Source of the DNA: Diphasiastrum complanatum
Lineage: Eukaryota > Streptophyta > Lycopodiopsida > Lycopodiales > Lycopodiaceae
Direction: 5' to 3'
Assembly (NCBI GenBank): GCA_029204225.1
Contig: CM055110.1
Coordinates: 19,393,109 to 19,457,108 of the forward strand
Length of the DNA: 64,000 nucleotides
Every line of letters begins with the position of its first letter. Position 1 is the stretch's first letter. Below are positions 1-11,708 of the stretch, piece after piece. A program made the position numbers and the translations under genes. The notes below the pieces were generated by a model that was not told where the DNA came from, ran no database searches, and worked only from the letters and a program-made list of their open reading frames with translations.

Positions 1-225
1 ACTTCTTGTCATTCATAGGTATACCTCTCATTTTCTTCATTCTATCTCCTATTTTGGATTGTCATTCTTAGGTTTACCTCGCAATCTCTACATTCTCTCA
101 GTTATCAGCTAATGGCTACACATAATCGGAGACCAAGAGGATCCATTGATGCAATCAATATTTGAAATGAAAAAAATGCAGAAGATCAATGGATACCAAG
201 AATATATTGAAAATATCAATGGATC

Positions 226-1457
226 TTGATGCATCCCTCTGCAAAAGGCTCATTCTGGAAAAGAAAAAGATTGGATAACATATACAGAAGCTCTTGGAAA
301 GGCATGATAATGGATTTTAAAGTACCACCTACCGGTCAATCTATCATGGATATTTTAGTTCAGCATGCTTATCTTCACAATGAGCTCAACATTCATGATT
401 TGAATCCAAATGATAGAAGAAAATGCAATTGTAAGTATTTAGATTTAATTTTTTTAGAGTTAGCATTTTCTTTGAATTATATTTTTTTTGTGATATTTTT
501 GTTGGTTTTGTAGATTTGTATCCATCAAATTTTATTGAGTGCATATAGTTCAATCGATAGCAGGAATAATTAATGTCATACATTCGGATATCGGTATTTT
601 ACAATATAAAGGTTGTTTTCCAAAATTACTTTTAGAGTCGGGAGTTTTCTTTTATGATCACACCTATTTTTCTGATAAAAATGGTTTAATTGGTAGACTA
701 GAGCCATATCCTCTACCAACTTTTTTGAGTGAGGAATGGATTTCTCCTGATGCATCAATTTCAGAAAGTTTTTGATCTAGGCTATATATTGATATTCAGA
801 GTATACTAAAATGTAGCACTGGATCAAAGAATAATAGATTAAGTTGGTATCTACCTTTTACTATTTTTGTTGATTTTTTTTTTCAAATGCAATGTTCGGA
901 GAACGAAAACAATGTTTATTTGCAAGGACTTGAGTGCTGAAATAATCGCCGAGTTGTTGGATGATGGTTGGAATACAAAACAAAATCAGCAAGTAGAGTG
1001 TAGAGTATGTTACTCATCCATGACATTTAGATATCACATCGAAAACAAGTGCTCACTTTGCTGCTGTATTATAGAAGATGGATTAAAAATGAAAATGTTT
1101 GGAAGCCACTTGATCAAGATTTTGGTATAAACCCTCAAGAGCAACTTCAGATAACAATGAAAAGAAATGACAACATTCTTGCAATGGTTGAGGTCGAGGA
1201 AGATTGGTGTCTTAATCACATTCGATCAGAAGTAGACATGTTGCAATTCGATCTACCACAATACTATCAACTTCGATTGAATGGTATAAAGGTACGTTAT
1301 GCCATAATAAAATATTCCATTTTTTCATTTTTAAAGTGAATCATATTCGTAAAATATATTAACTATAACAATTTCTCTTGTGCAGGTAAGAGTAAGACAG
1401 GAAGAGCATATAAAATGCAAAGATATTGGAACATCCATCGAAATTGAAGATCCATAG
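226..1457 (+). pseudogene. Unknown gene X, copy A (frameshifted)
   Basis: Product not recognised. A first coding block lies near 226-429 and ends at a good donor (AATT|GTAAGT). A second block follows an acceptor near 512. The last two exons are clearer: one ends at 1291 (AAG|GTACGT) and joins in phase 0 to 1386-1457, which ends in TAG. The C-terminal part is acidic and includes MLQFDLPQYYQLRLNG. Copy A has a one-base deletion near 1044 relative to copy B, which breaks the frame before the last long exon. An in-frame TGA near 773 (CGA in the inverted copy at 3822-4114) is a further lesion. It faces the ULP1-like gene tail to tail. Confidence 0.45.
664..957 (+). repeat. Fold-back inverted repeat, left arm (copy A)
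   Basis: These roughly 294 bases recur as a reverse complement at 3822-4114. The outer end begins CTATTTTTCTGATAAAAATG in both arms. The arm covers internal coding sequence of gene X. The right arm keeps CGA where this arm has TGA, so the arms diverged after the duplication. Confidence 0.9.
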
Positions 1458-2096
1458 ATTATGAACTATGGAATTTTGTATTATGCAATACAATTTTTTG
1501 AATACATCATTGTTGAAAATATATGAACCACTTTTTCAATGAGGCTCGTTCATTTCTATGATCTCCATTTCCATGGTGCAAAACACAATGTAATTGCAAC
1601 AAGATAACATGAAATTTTGATAACAAGATTCATTGTCTCCTGCAAGAAATGCATTATCTCCATTCGGTAGATCTTCAGTCACGTGAACTCCAGTAACCAC
1701 TACAATCAGGTATCGAATCCAGGCTTGACCATGTTGAAGTCACGTACATATTGTTTGTATAGATGGTCTTCATTGCCTTGGACTGTATTGTCCTTGTTGT
1801 GGCATATTTGGATACGTTAAGAAGATGATCTGATCAAAGATTTGCTGCAACAAATCTAAGTGAACTAATGTCGCATGTTTGGATTGATTGTGGCAAAGGT
1901 TCGATCAGATCATCTTTCGGAACTTATCCCAAATAAACCATGGAAAAGACAAGGAAAATCATAGAAATAGAAGATTAATTAAAAACAGGAAACAAAACAA
2001 GTAAGAACAACCATAGAAAAACTATAATTATATTTCTATTAAAATTTTCAGTACATGTGTCTTAGCCACATAAGTGAGACAAATATTTAATCTGTA
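1458..2096. other. Spacer between convergent gene X and ULP1-like gene
   Basis: This holds the probable 3' flanks of gene X (plus) and the ULP1-like gene (minus). It is conserved in copy B. I see no open frame or repeat of note. Confidence 0.5.
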
Positions 2097-2752
2097 TCAA
2101 CTATCTATGATCTCTAAATCCATTTCTTTAGTTGGAAGTAGCTTGGGTGGAGAACACTCGGCCACTGCAACTGGATATGAATTTTTGATCACAAGCTTAA
2201 TGGTCTCCTGCCTGAAGTGCATTATCTCCATTAGGGAGACCTTCGGGCATTTAAATTTGAAAAACACAGTTAAATCTAATTAATCAAAGATCAGTTAATA
2301 GGAATTTGTATATGAAAAAAACAAAAACACAATTAAAACTAATTAATCGAAGATTACCTCTTCCAGATCTGGAAGTCCATCTTGTAATGCAAGCCAATTA
2401 GAAAAGTGTTTGGCATCGCATATGGTAGACCAACCATAGCTGGCAGAATCAACCTGCTGGGAGGACTGCAGAATTCAAATTTTAACATTATGAGATATTG
2501 GGTTAACGCGCAGGATGTTAGAATAAAATCTACAACAGAAACAAGCGCGCGTCGAACCGATATCAAAAAAATATTGATTGAATATTGGGTCAGCGTGCAC
2601 GCTATAGAAATAAACCAATCAATAACTACAAGGGTGCGTCGAACCGATATTGAAAAATTTATACCTCTGCATCAACCATTTTCAGCTTCAAATATGCTTT
2701 TGCATTTGGTACTGGAAAGAGTTCCAGTATTTTCTGGATTTGGGTCCTGGCA

Positions 2753-2803
<51 letters not shown>

Positions 2804-3877
2804 GAGTTCATTTTCAAACAGACTGGATTACACACACGCTCATCAATGATGTACAAGGACAACACATATAAGCTCCAATGATCACTGCAATCAGAAAACA
2901 ATAAATTTATGAGAATCAATGTGAAATCAAAATTCATTTGAGAAATTCAATATAATAAAATCTGAAAAAAAGACACTTACTTTGCTATGTATGGCAGCAC
3001 AAGAATTGGAGTCCCTAGTCTGACGTATTGGAACATATCAGCGTGCAGACTTTTGAAATAAGAGAAATCAAATGTAGCCATGATTGAAGGAGAAACAATG
3101 CAACATCAATAAACAATGGGGTCTGGATAAACTCCATCCAGTACTGAATTGCCCCACCTCCTACATTTTCCCCTAGCATTTTATCCCTACTTTCTAATTC
3201 ACTTGCATCTAATCTAGAAAGGGGGAGACCAGCATTGGTCTTCGGCATCCTAAAACTATATCGAGGACCTAAACCATTAAGATACGTGTTTAACAATTGA
3301 TCATATTGTACATATTGAGGAGTATTTACAAAGGCAAGTGTAGGGGGTGGCAGAAGTAATACAGAGAAACCACAAAAAGAATTGTCATTCAAAATTGATT
3401 CTACCTTTACACTAACAAAATTATCTAAATCGTTTCCAAGAATAGGAGGGGAACTAATATTTACAGAGGTAGGAGGAGGAGGAGATTTAGAAGGTGGAGA
3501 TTTATTAGGAGAGGAAGATTTAGTAGGAGAAGTTAAAGATAGAGTTCTAGGAGGAGGAGTAAGGAGACTTAGGAGGAGAATTAGGAGGAGAATGCCTAGA
3601 AGAAAGAATAGTATTCAGAGGAGATGGCTTGGGAAAATCCCTCACTTTATTTGGAGGGTCAAGAGACCTAATCTTCTTTGAAACACTCACGCTCTGTATA
3701 CGAATAACAAGCTGAGTTGGTTGAGATTGCTTTCGTTTTCTCCTCTCTGAATCTTGTTTTTGAGGAGAGAGGAGGTCTAAAGTATTCTGCAAATTTGTCA
3801 TATGTGTCCTGAAGCCTAAACACCAACTTAACGATTATTTCAGCACTCAAGTCCTTGCAAATAGACATTGTTTGCAT
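2097..3877 (-). pseudogene. ULP1-like cysteine peptidase gene, copy A (5' half replaced, Cys lost)
   Basis: Read on the minus strand. A block around 3015-3830 encodes a K/S/P-rich linker and the start of a ULP1-like domain. It ends with VLPYIA at a donor at 2980. After a 96-base intron (2885-2980) the next exon opens with DHWSLYVLSLY, which fits the catalytic HW motif of C48 (ULP1/SENP) peptidases. A later exon (2358-2465) has QQVDSASYGWSTIC, where the family has Q...D/S-C-G, so the nucleophile Cys appears to be Tyr. The terminal exon is 2097-2240 and ends in TGA. A frame change before the HW exon is shared by all three copies. The 5' end derives from an inverted piece of gene X, not from the histone-like start seen at 44583. 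Family call is by motif, without a search; the gene is likely non-functional. Confidence 0.6.
2755..2799. repeat. (TG)n microsatellite
   Basis: A perfect TG run of about 45 bases lies in a probable intron of the ULP1-like gene. The same site in copy B (49679-49699) has only about 21 bases. Confidence 0.97.
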
Positions 3878-4114
3878 TCTCCGAACATTGCATTTGGAAA
3901 AAAATCAACAAAAATAGTAGAAGGTAGATACCAACTTAATCTATTATTCTTTGATCCAGTGCTACATTTTAGTATACTCTGAATATCAATATATAGCCTA
4001 GATCGAAAACTTTCTGAAATTGCTGCATGAGGAGAAATCTATTCCTCACTCAAAAAATCTGGTAGAGGATATGGCTCTAATCTACCAATTAAACCATTTT
4101 TATCAGAAAAATAG
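3822..4114 (-). repeat. Fold-back inverted repeat, right arm (copy A)
   Basis: Reverse complement of 664-957 with few differences. Its inner end joins the ULP1-like gene, inside the part that corresponds to the C-terminal helix of the histone-like domain of the copy at 43396-44583. This gives the peptidase gene a new 5' end made of antisense gene X. Confidence 0.9.
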
Positions 4115-5158
4115 AATCCAATAAATCATTACTTTCAGTTCATTCTCCAGGACAAATTGATTCACAATCAATCTGTCAATGAATACAAAGTTGTGAAAAA
4201 CTATCAACTAGTTTAGTTAAGATTGGTCATAGATTGATAAACGGTCAAATACACAATTGAGGCCAATTTTCATATTAGACTTAGAAGTTGACTTTTCAAT
4301 AGTCTCACTCCAAAAGACCACAAACCATCCAAGTTCAAACATCCAATGCCAAGCCTACCACCCGCATGCATAAATGATGTGGTGGCAAATGATTTTTACC
4401 TCCTACATGTATTAACCATATTGATGATAATGCTTCCATATATATTTTTGTGTTTGCTTTCTTCATGCTTTGATAGTATGGCATATTTGAACGTAAAAAC
4501 ATATTCATAAATTTTATATTAAAAATGCATACCTTTTTTTGTTTTACTTAGGAATTTTTCATTTAAATTAACATCAAAATAGCCTCGGTCACCGGAGAAG
4601 TAAGTATCAACGATAATAATAGTATAAATTGTTGATCGTCACTTTGATGTCCATATGCTAAGGCCAAATTTCTGATCTCGCCTAAATAAAATTCAGCAAA
4701 AAACCGTCAAAATATGACCATTGTACTTATGTCATTATTCAAAAATGAAATCTTTGATTTTTCAAATTCAAGTATCATATTGTTGCAAGGTCAACAATCA
4801 TTTTGTTTTTGCAGCACTAGTTACTCATTCAATGTTGAAATTTGAGGATAAGGGGTTACCTATTAAGCAATTTTGACATGACATCTAGATTGGTGCCCAT
4901 TATATATGGCTTACTTCTTATTGTTGCCTTGCAAAAAAAAGAAAACACATAACGTATGAAAGCAATCTACATAGTCCTTCAAAATCCTACTATGGAATAC
5001 TTGTTCACAAAATTCCTATTAGATGCTAGAGTTTGCCGATTTTAGTTGCCCAGGCCAGCGGCAGAAAAGATTTTAGTCTTTTCAAAAAGGAGGGTGATTG
5101 ATTATAAAATATTCGCATCAAACATCAAATCTAGGAAAATTTGTAATGATGAGGGTAC
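4115..5158. other. Non-coding part of duplication copy A
   Basis: AT-rich DNA with no convincing reading frame and no LTR ends; it is matched in copy B at 50998-52036. Confidence 0.5.
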
Positions 5159-5545
5159 CTTTTGTTTTGTACCTTTCAAATGGAATCCATGGATACTTTA
5201 ATCCACGGATCCCACCACTATTACATTAACGTCAATGTGGGCTGCCCTCCTTTGAATTTTTGGATTTTGTCAAAGAATCTAATTCAAGCTATATCACGGC
5301 ACTCATTAGAGATGTTCAAGCTATATCACCATGTCTATGTATCATTGACCTGGTTCCCAAAACACTACTAAGAAGTCCACGCATGAGAGTCAAAAGAACA
5401 CCACGTTCCAACATTCTCTTATCCAACTTGACAGTGCACGCGAAACCTCTTTTGAGTTACCCTCAAAAAGCTTGCATTTTTTAAAACTTCTTTAGTTTGA
5501 ATACTTTTACTTATAAAAAGGTATATATGCTTGTAAAAAAATCTG
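5159..5545. other. Copy-A-only spacer
   Basis: This begins exactly where the homology to copy B stops and ends where the inverted retroelement unit begins. Short open frames only; I recognise nothing in it. Confidence 0.4.
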
Positions 5546-5879
5546 TCAAACATTTATGATGCCGATTTTTGAAAAAACTTGCCGGTTCCATTCCTATAGT
5601 TTGTGACACCTTGCTATGATTTCATAAGAAATTTGACTTAATAGATTCCTAAGTAAATGAAAGTTAAAAAGATTCCAACATGTTAATTAACAAAAGTTTG
5701 AGAGCAAAAAAAAGTTTTGTTCATTTACTACATAGGAAAAATGTGAAATTTTCTAGTTTCTCAAGATTTTTCCAGGTTAAGAAATGAATTTGGACCACTT
5801 ATAAGCCCCTTCAAACTAGGAAAATCTATTTCCTAGTTATAACATGTATGTGGATCAATTTCATCTAGGTTTAAACCTT

Positions 5880-6295
<416 letters not shown>

Positions 6296-6366
6296 ATCTC
6301 CCTCAATGATAAAATTACATTCTTCTATTCCTGATAAATTACAAAACTTTTCAAACTTACATCTAC

Positions 6367-6822
6367 CTAATGACTTAGTAAAGTATTTGCCACTTGATCT
6401 TCATATGTACAAAAAACAAGATTAATGGCTCCATCAAGAATTTTCTCTTGAACAAAGTGAGAATGTATTTCGATGTGCTTGGCTCGAGCATGTAGAACTG
6501 GATTTTTGACAAGGTGAATGTAGCTTTGGTTGTCACAAGAGATAGTAGTCGCATCCACCTGTAATTGACCTAAATCAACAAGCAATCTTCGTAACCATAC
6601 CGCTTTCGGTATAGCATTGCTGAGTGCACGATATTCAGCTTCCGTCGAAGATAAGACGATTGTACATTGATTTTTGCTGCTCCATGGAACTGCAGTTGTA
6701 CCATAATTGAATGTATGACCATTGGTAGATCTTCTACCACCAATATTACCTGCCCGATCGGCATTTGTGTAACCTACCAACATTGGCATTTCAGGCTGAT
6801 CATACTTCAAACCAAAATTCAA
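6367..6822 (-). pseudogene. Copia RNase H domain
   Basis: A 151-residue open segment with the Copia RNase H landmarks in order: GYTNADRAGNIGGRRSTNG, VPWSSKNQ, LSSTEAEYRALS, and near the end HARAKHIEIHSHFVQ and the typical tail YEDQVANTLLSH. It ends about 70 bases before the polypurine tract, the normal place for the pol stop codon. It has no reverse transcriptase catalytic core upstream, so it cannot be part of an active polyprotein. The equivalent segments at 29289-29750 and 34816-35270 share a small indel near AGN that shifts the frame; this copy does not have it. Confidence 0.85.
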
Positions 6823-7414
6823 TGTCCATCAAATGTACCCAAGAATATGTTTAGCAGACTTCTAGTGTGCTTGACTAGGATCTTGCATAAATTGACCAAC
6901 CGTACCAACATCATAAGAAATATCAGGTCGTGTGTATATAGCTCAACCAAGTTCCATGTCCTATTTTCCGATATGGCCTCCATTTTTGTTTCCATAGCTG
7001 CACGCCACTCCTTGTGCTCCTTTGCTTCATCAAAGGTTTCTAGTTCTTGAGCCTTGAGCATGGAACCCATTAGGGCTATATTCATCTCTAATCTTGCAGG
7101 AGATTTTTGATTTTCTGCTTGTCAACCTTCTAAGCTCTCCCTGTTCGCTAGATTCGGGAGTATCTCCCTTCTTAGCATCACTTGTGACTGATATGTACCA
7201 TTTAGGTACTCTCTTAGGCATTTCAGCATCAAACTTGTCCTGTGTCCATTGGATCTTCCTCATCAAAATCCACTTTCCTCTTGACCTGTACTTTCGCTCC
7301 CTCATCAAAAGGTTCAGTGATTACTATAGATTGTACACCTTGACCCATCTCGTCAAATGTTGTTGAAAATGGTGAACTCATGCAACCATTCCCTGTCATT
7401 CCCCGAAGTGGCAA
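6823..7414 (-). pseudogene. Copia integrase-RT linker and deleted reverse transcriptase
   Basis: The linker motif FDEMGQGVQ and EPFDEGAKVQVK is shared with the complete element at 12717-19202. After it comes the RT start (EAKEHKEWRAAMETKMEAIS, NRTWNLVEL). The reading then jumps to the post-RT segment (SQFMQDPSQAH-like, KHILGYI-like), so the catalytic core including YVDD is missing. The same internal deletion is present in the two plus-strand copies, so it predates their duplication. Several frame changes are present. Confidence 0.8.
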
Positions 7415-7690
7415 AAGTTGAAGTCACCGACATCGAAGTGATCAACAAGATTCCTTGCAACCAAAGCCGAACCGAAGTTGAAGTCACTCAAGTCATCGAC
7501 ATCGAAGTGACCAACGAAGGCTCATGCACCATTAACCAAATACGAAGTACCCAAGGCATCCGAAGTCGAAGTGCCCGAGGTGCTCGACATCGAAGTGACT
7601 GACAAGTCCGAAGTCAAAGTACCCGAAGTGATGAAGACGGACTTCGTGCAAAACCAGAAGTCGGCCAAGTCGAACTAGCAGATGACAAGC
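7400..7690. repeat. Degenerate CACTTCG/GAAGTG minisatellite
   Basis: Repeated units of the form GACATCGAAGTGA and GAAGTTGAAGTC, spaced irregularly. Read on the plus strand they give short runs such as VEVTDIEV and EVEVTQVIDIEV. The repeat lies in the leader of the chimeric unit and recurs at about 28430-28720 and 33950-34245. Confidence 0.75.
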
Positions 7691-8035
7691 GTGAAGACAT
7701 TACAGTACTATCACGCTCAACCACCCAAACTGACATTACAAGAGGGACGACTAACCAATAGATTAGCATAAACCACTCTTTCAATACTTAGTTAATCTAT
7801 CTTGTAATCTCACCCTGTGAGACAATATTATAGTTCAATTCAATAGAACAGAATGCTAGAACGCAGAATCTGCAAATAGCAGAACTGAAAAAACATTTTG
7901 TTTCTAATGCCAAAGCTTTGCTAGCTTTCAATTCCGAACCTTTGACAAAAGGCGACACGACACGACACAAAATCAGTCGTGCCCCACGAACAGCCAACAA
8001 GAAAATCAGCCAAATACCATGGGATACAAATATTT

Positions 8036-8790
8036 GATCTGATGTCATGACATCATCAGAAGTATTCTAGATCGTGGCTAATCTGTCACTCTTGTAATTC
8101 TCGAATTAGTTGTAGATGTTTAGTCTTTCCAATCTGTAAGTTACAAGATGCGACACAAAATTGTTCGCGAACTATATACTTTATGATTTGATGCATAATA
8201 AAAGTCTAATGCTAGTAAGCAAGACAAGAAGTCAAAAGATGAATTATTCAGAATATGAGTCCGCCTACGTGTGAGACAATTCTACATAGGATCTGTAGAT
8301 CCACAAGTCCGCTAGTAAGCAAGACATGAATTTGTGAGAGAGCTGTATTTCTCTCACGCCAATGCACTACGCGTGGATCTATCATGCAGTGCTTGAAGAA
8401 TCAGAAAAATCAATAGATCATTTTGTAGCTGTTGTGCACATTATTATTCTAGATGATTGTATGATCTTGAATGTAAATTCGTCTTCTACTATTTGTGTGT
8501 CTGATTTGCTTGTTCATTTAATTTTGCACTTTGGTTTGATCTTTTTGAAAGCTACATTAATTTGTTAACGTAGATCAGCAGTGCTTGACTACTCTCTGAA
8601 GGATTGTAGGAGTTATACAGCCGGCAGTGACCAGTGATCACATCTGAATTCCTGATGAATTGATCTTGTTCGAGAATTCTTTCGCTTCGTGTTTCGCCTC
8701 GCTTCACTTCATGATCACTTAGCCATAAGGGTAAATCAATTATAGAGCTCATCTTCATTTTGTTTTGTTTCATTTTGTCTTATTTCATCT
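8036..8790 (-). repeat. LTR-like block, type C, with primer site
   Basis: On the minus strand this ends GATGATGTCA and is followed at once by TGACATCAGATC, which resembles the initiator-Met tRNA primer site of plant Copia elements (TGGTATCAGAGC). The same block ends at 33591, 28066 and 27237 on the plus strand, the last with TGGTATCAGATC. The outer end is not clear; I place it near 8790, where integrase similarity ends. Confidence 0.6.
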
Positions 8791-8869
8791 CCTCGATCTG
8801 TCCTAATCTGCTTCACTTTGTTGCCAGTGCATCTCTCTGCCCAATTCACATACTCTGTGAATTTATCAA

Positions 8870-9410
8870 GTGCTTCTGATTTATTCTGAATAAAATACAC
8901 TCTGGCAAATTAACTATAATCATCAATGAAGGTTATGTAATATTTCGAGCCTCCTACTGAGATCACATTGAAAGGCCCACACATGTCAGAATGCACTGAC
9001 TCCAAAATCTTAGTCGTTCTGTAGGAGTCTTTGACAAATGGAGCGCGAGACATCTTACCCTTCAGACATGCATCATAGGTGGTCGAATTGTTCGCATTCG
9101 AGATGCTGACCCCTATTATTGCTCCATGATGGCTTGCTTGCTAAAGTGCCATCGAATTTATATGGCATAGTCTCCTATGCCATAGAGTACATGGCAAATC
9201 CTCATGAGTCTGATGCACCTGATCTGCAATCATCATTTGCACTTTTCTAGGTCCAGCATTCTTGTCAGCCCTTACTGCCCTTTCAACCAAGAGTCGAGTG
9301 TTTTCAATACTCCTGTTTGATGTCCCAGGCCGCACATCATGTAAGTGTTTTCCAGAGTGTATCATCAACCTAGTCAGTGTCTCATTGCTTGGCATCACAT
9401 AGTACACAAT
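8870..9410 (-). pseudogene. Copia integrase N-terminal part, broken
   Basis: Contains LWHRRLCHINSMAL, the zinc-binding start of a Copia integrase, and further along (by comparison with 32271-32730) the segment with LVHSDICGPF and FIDDYS. Stops and frame changes interrupt it, and the DDE core is not complete. Just upstream in the same frame is GPRKVQMMIADQ, which belongs to the captured segment. Confidence 0.7.
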
Positions 9411-10477
9411 GCATGAGCAAGTGTCAACACATGTTGCGTGTCATTTGTAGAAGTGACAAATAATGTTTCCATCAAAATCTGCAACATAACCTAGTGGGTA
9501 TTCCTTCTTCAATAGTCCTGAAGAAGGTTCTATTGTGTTGGCCATTATTTATCTAGTGTGGACAAGACACACCAAAACATTGGAACACCCATGCACAATA
9601 ACTCACTCCGACCACCCCTTCAAATGCCACATTGCTTGTTATTGGTTTGGTCCACATCTGTCCATCGAATTTATGCTCCATGTCGGTCATCAAGTTAAAT
9701 TTATTGAATGTCGGAGGAAATTCAAAAATGATATTACCATCGTAGAGTCGAGGTATTTCATCCACTGTCATGCATGTTGGTGACTTTTTAATCAGTCTAG
9801 AAAGTAGTGTGGATGAAGTTTGGGAAATGATCGTCGGAATGACGCTTCTTCCTCCCAATCCAATAGTTTTTTATTCTCTATGAGGGCAATATCGTCATCA
9901 AATTCAACTCCTTTTCCATGGCATTTTGTTGGACTATCTGATTCTATTGACAACAGTGGTGATTGCACCTGCTCTCTAAAAAGTGGCGTGTCTATTTCAA
10001 ACTCGGCATCTGTGGGATCCTCATCCAGCACTATGGGTTTGTAGGCCATGGGTTGGATGGTGAGATTGTCTGCTTGTGTTAAACCCGCCTCTGGGGGTAT
10101 ATTTGTTTATACTATCACTCAGATTTTCTTGGCTAATCACATTGTAGTGGCCTGATATAGAAGCATATAGTATGAACTGAACATTTCCCTCTATGTCCGA
10201 GTGCTCCTTCATTGGGATCAGCAAGGGTACACCACCTTCCATGCTACTATGGCATTGAAGCTGATCAATTTATACAAATCCCCTAGTCTCCTTTCTATAT
10301 CCCTTGTCGACAACATATTTGCCATCCAACAAGGGTACTTTGATAGGTCCAATTGCAGTATTGGGAAACTCGATTGTTGTCTCCATCTTTCCTACTAGAC
10401 ACGTAATTTACTGAAACTCTACTCGCAAAGGCTGAGGATGAGAAAAAGCCAAACACCAGATAAAAAATATTTTTCAA
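9411..10477 (-). pseudogene. Captured gene with C-x-G-V zinc-finger-like segment
   Basis: Not recognised with certainty. On the minus strand there are two open blocks. One carries EDPTDAEFEIDTPLF and is acidic. The other carries FEFPPTFNKFNLMTDMEH, MWTKPITSNVAFEGVV and VSYCAWVFQCFGVSCPH. The Cys spacing in the last resembles WRKY-GCM1/FLYWCH-type fingers near the N-terminus of some plant DNA transposases; this is an inference from spacing only. It runs into Copia integrase. The plus-strand copy (31244-32300) is better preserved in places. Confidence 0.45.
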
Positions 10478-10485
10478 AAAAGAGA

Positions 10486-10790
10486 GAGTCCCTCTCAGCC
10501 GTTACTTGGAAGTTGTATATTCTGGAGCAAAAGAAGCATATGGCAAAGTTAGATGAGCCTACAATAACCTACAATGATTGCCACCACCTACAATAATTGC
10601 CACCACATTTAACATCACAACATGGCATCGTATCTTGCACAACTCAACAAAAATGGTCAGACATTAAAGTAGAGCCAGTATTACAACAAGAATAGTCGTA
10701 ACAGGAAAGACTGTTTAAATCTTATGATGGATCAAGCTAAAAACCAATTTGTTCAATAGCAGGCACACATTTTTCCACAATTAACATGCA
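10486..10790. other. Indel of about 300 bases between inverted copies
   Basis: Present here and absent from the plus-strand copy, where the flanks meet near 31290. No terminal repeats or coding signal are visible. Confidence 0.6.
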
Positions 10791-10929
10791 TATTGCTTTT
10801 GATCTTTGTATTTTGAATCAAAACAATTGGAAAGGAACCTCAAATATCTAGCATATCCTCAGATAGTAATGTTAGCACCTGATAGCAATCCGTTCATGTT
10901 AGTCTGCGAGTTGTAGTCTCATTTGCTAC

Positions 10930-11151
10930 TTAATCCACATTTACATCATTTATGTATGTGCTATCAATGTCAAACATGATGAGATGAAAATGGCTCCAAC
11001 ATGAAATGTACTCATGAGGTGCTGGTTGAGCTGCTTGAATGCATACAACTGGGAAGCAAACATTGTGAATATTAATTTGGGATTCGGATATGGTTTTGAG
11101 ACGAGAAGGCCAAATCTCAACGGTGGCGTTAGATGCATAAATCTTGCTCAA
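10930..11151 (-). CDS. Exon-like fragment of unknown gene
   Basis: An open segment of 73 residues on the minus strand containing IYASNATVEIWPSRLKTISE, PVVCIQAAQPAPHEY and a short acidic end. The plus-strand copy at 30935 keeps the first part but is frameshifted later. It could be a captured exon. No family recognised. Confidence 0.3.
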   Translation of the reverse strand: MSKIYASNATVEIWPSRLKTISESQINIHNVCFPVVCIQAAQPAPHEYISCWSHFHLIMFDIDSTYINDVNVD

Positions 11152-11323
11152 GATAAGTTTTACGATAACTAGAACTCATCTTATGTTTTGATCCTGTAAG
11201 ATCATATGAGAATTGCATGTGGTGTTATATACAGACATTCTTGGATTCTTGGATTGGGTTTTGGAGGTAATCAAATACCTTTTTTTGTAGATTTCATCTC
11301 ATTTTTGTTCAACACTGAGGGAC

Positions 11324-11708
11324 GGGAAACCATCTGCCAGCGCAAATGGTTTTTCGTATCTGCTTACCAAAAAATAGGTTTCAAAAGAGAGCAAGGGATC
11401 CATATGTGCTGGCACAGATGGTTTCCCGTCTTTGCTTACCAGAAAAAAATGTTTGAAAAATGAGCTAGGGGACCATCTGCACCGGCGCATATGGTCCCTA
11501 GTCTTTTTTTCAGAAAACAACTCGATGGTACCCAAATTCTCATGCCTGAACATGATGCAGCAAAGATGGCTGGCTAAATAGCTTCATTGATCATGATCGC
11601 TAATCGTGTCACTGCCAAGAAATGCTTTCATTGTGACTATGATTGTTACTGTTACTGCTCATGTTTGAAAGAGCTGGGGGACCATCTACGTCGGCGCGAT
11701 GGTCCCCA
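11324..11708. repeat. Four palindromic units (GGGACCAT...ATGGTCCC)
   Basis: Imperfect palindromes of about 30 bases lie at about 11324-11353, 11395-11428, 11468-11500 and 11676-11708. The clearest has arms GGGGACCATCTGC and GCGCATATGGTCCC around a short loop. Such clustered units resemble subterminal repeats of plant CACTA transposons, but no CACTA terminus was found nearby. Confidence 0.65.

Larger units (their letters stand above)
1..5158. repeat. Segmental duplication, copy A, left part
   Basis: This stretch is repeated in the same orientation at 46925-52036 with only scattered single-base and small indel differences. It is already homologous at base 1, so its left edge lies outside the window. 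It contains gene X, the ULP1-like gene and a fold-back repeat. The match stops at 5158. There copy B joins directly to sequence that in copy A lies at 17716, so the two copies differ by a 12.5-kb block. Confidence 0.93.

Noticed and set aside
226-775. Gene X as an SPT20-like transcription cofactor
   Set aside because: KGCFPKLLLESGVFF is only loosely like the family; no second motif supports it.
664-4114. Fold-back arms as terminal inverted repeats of a DNA transposon
   Set aside because: No target duplication at 663/4115, the arms hold coding sequence of gene X, and there is no transposase inside.
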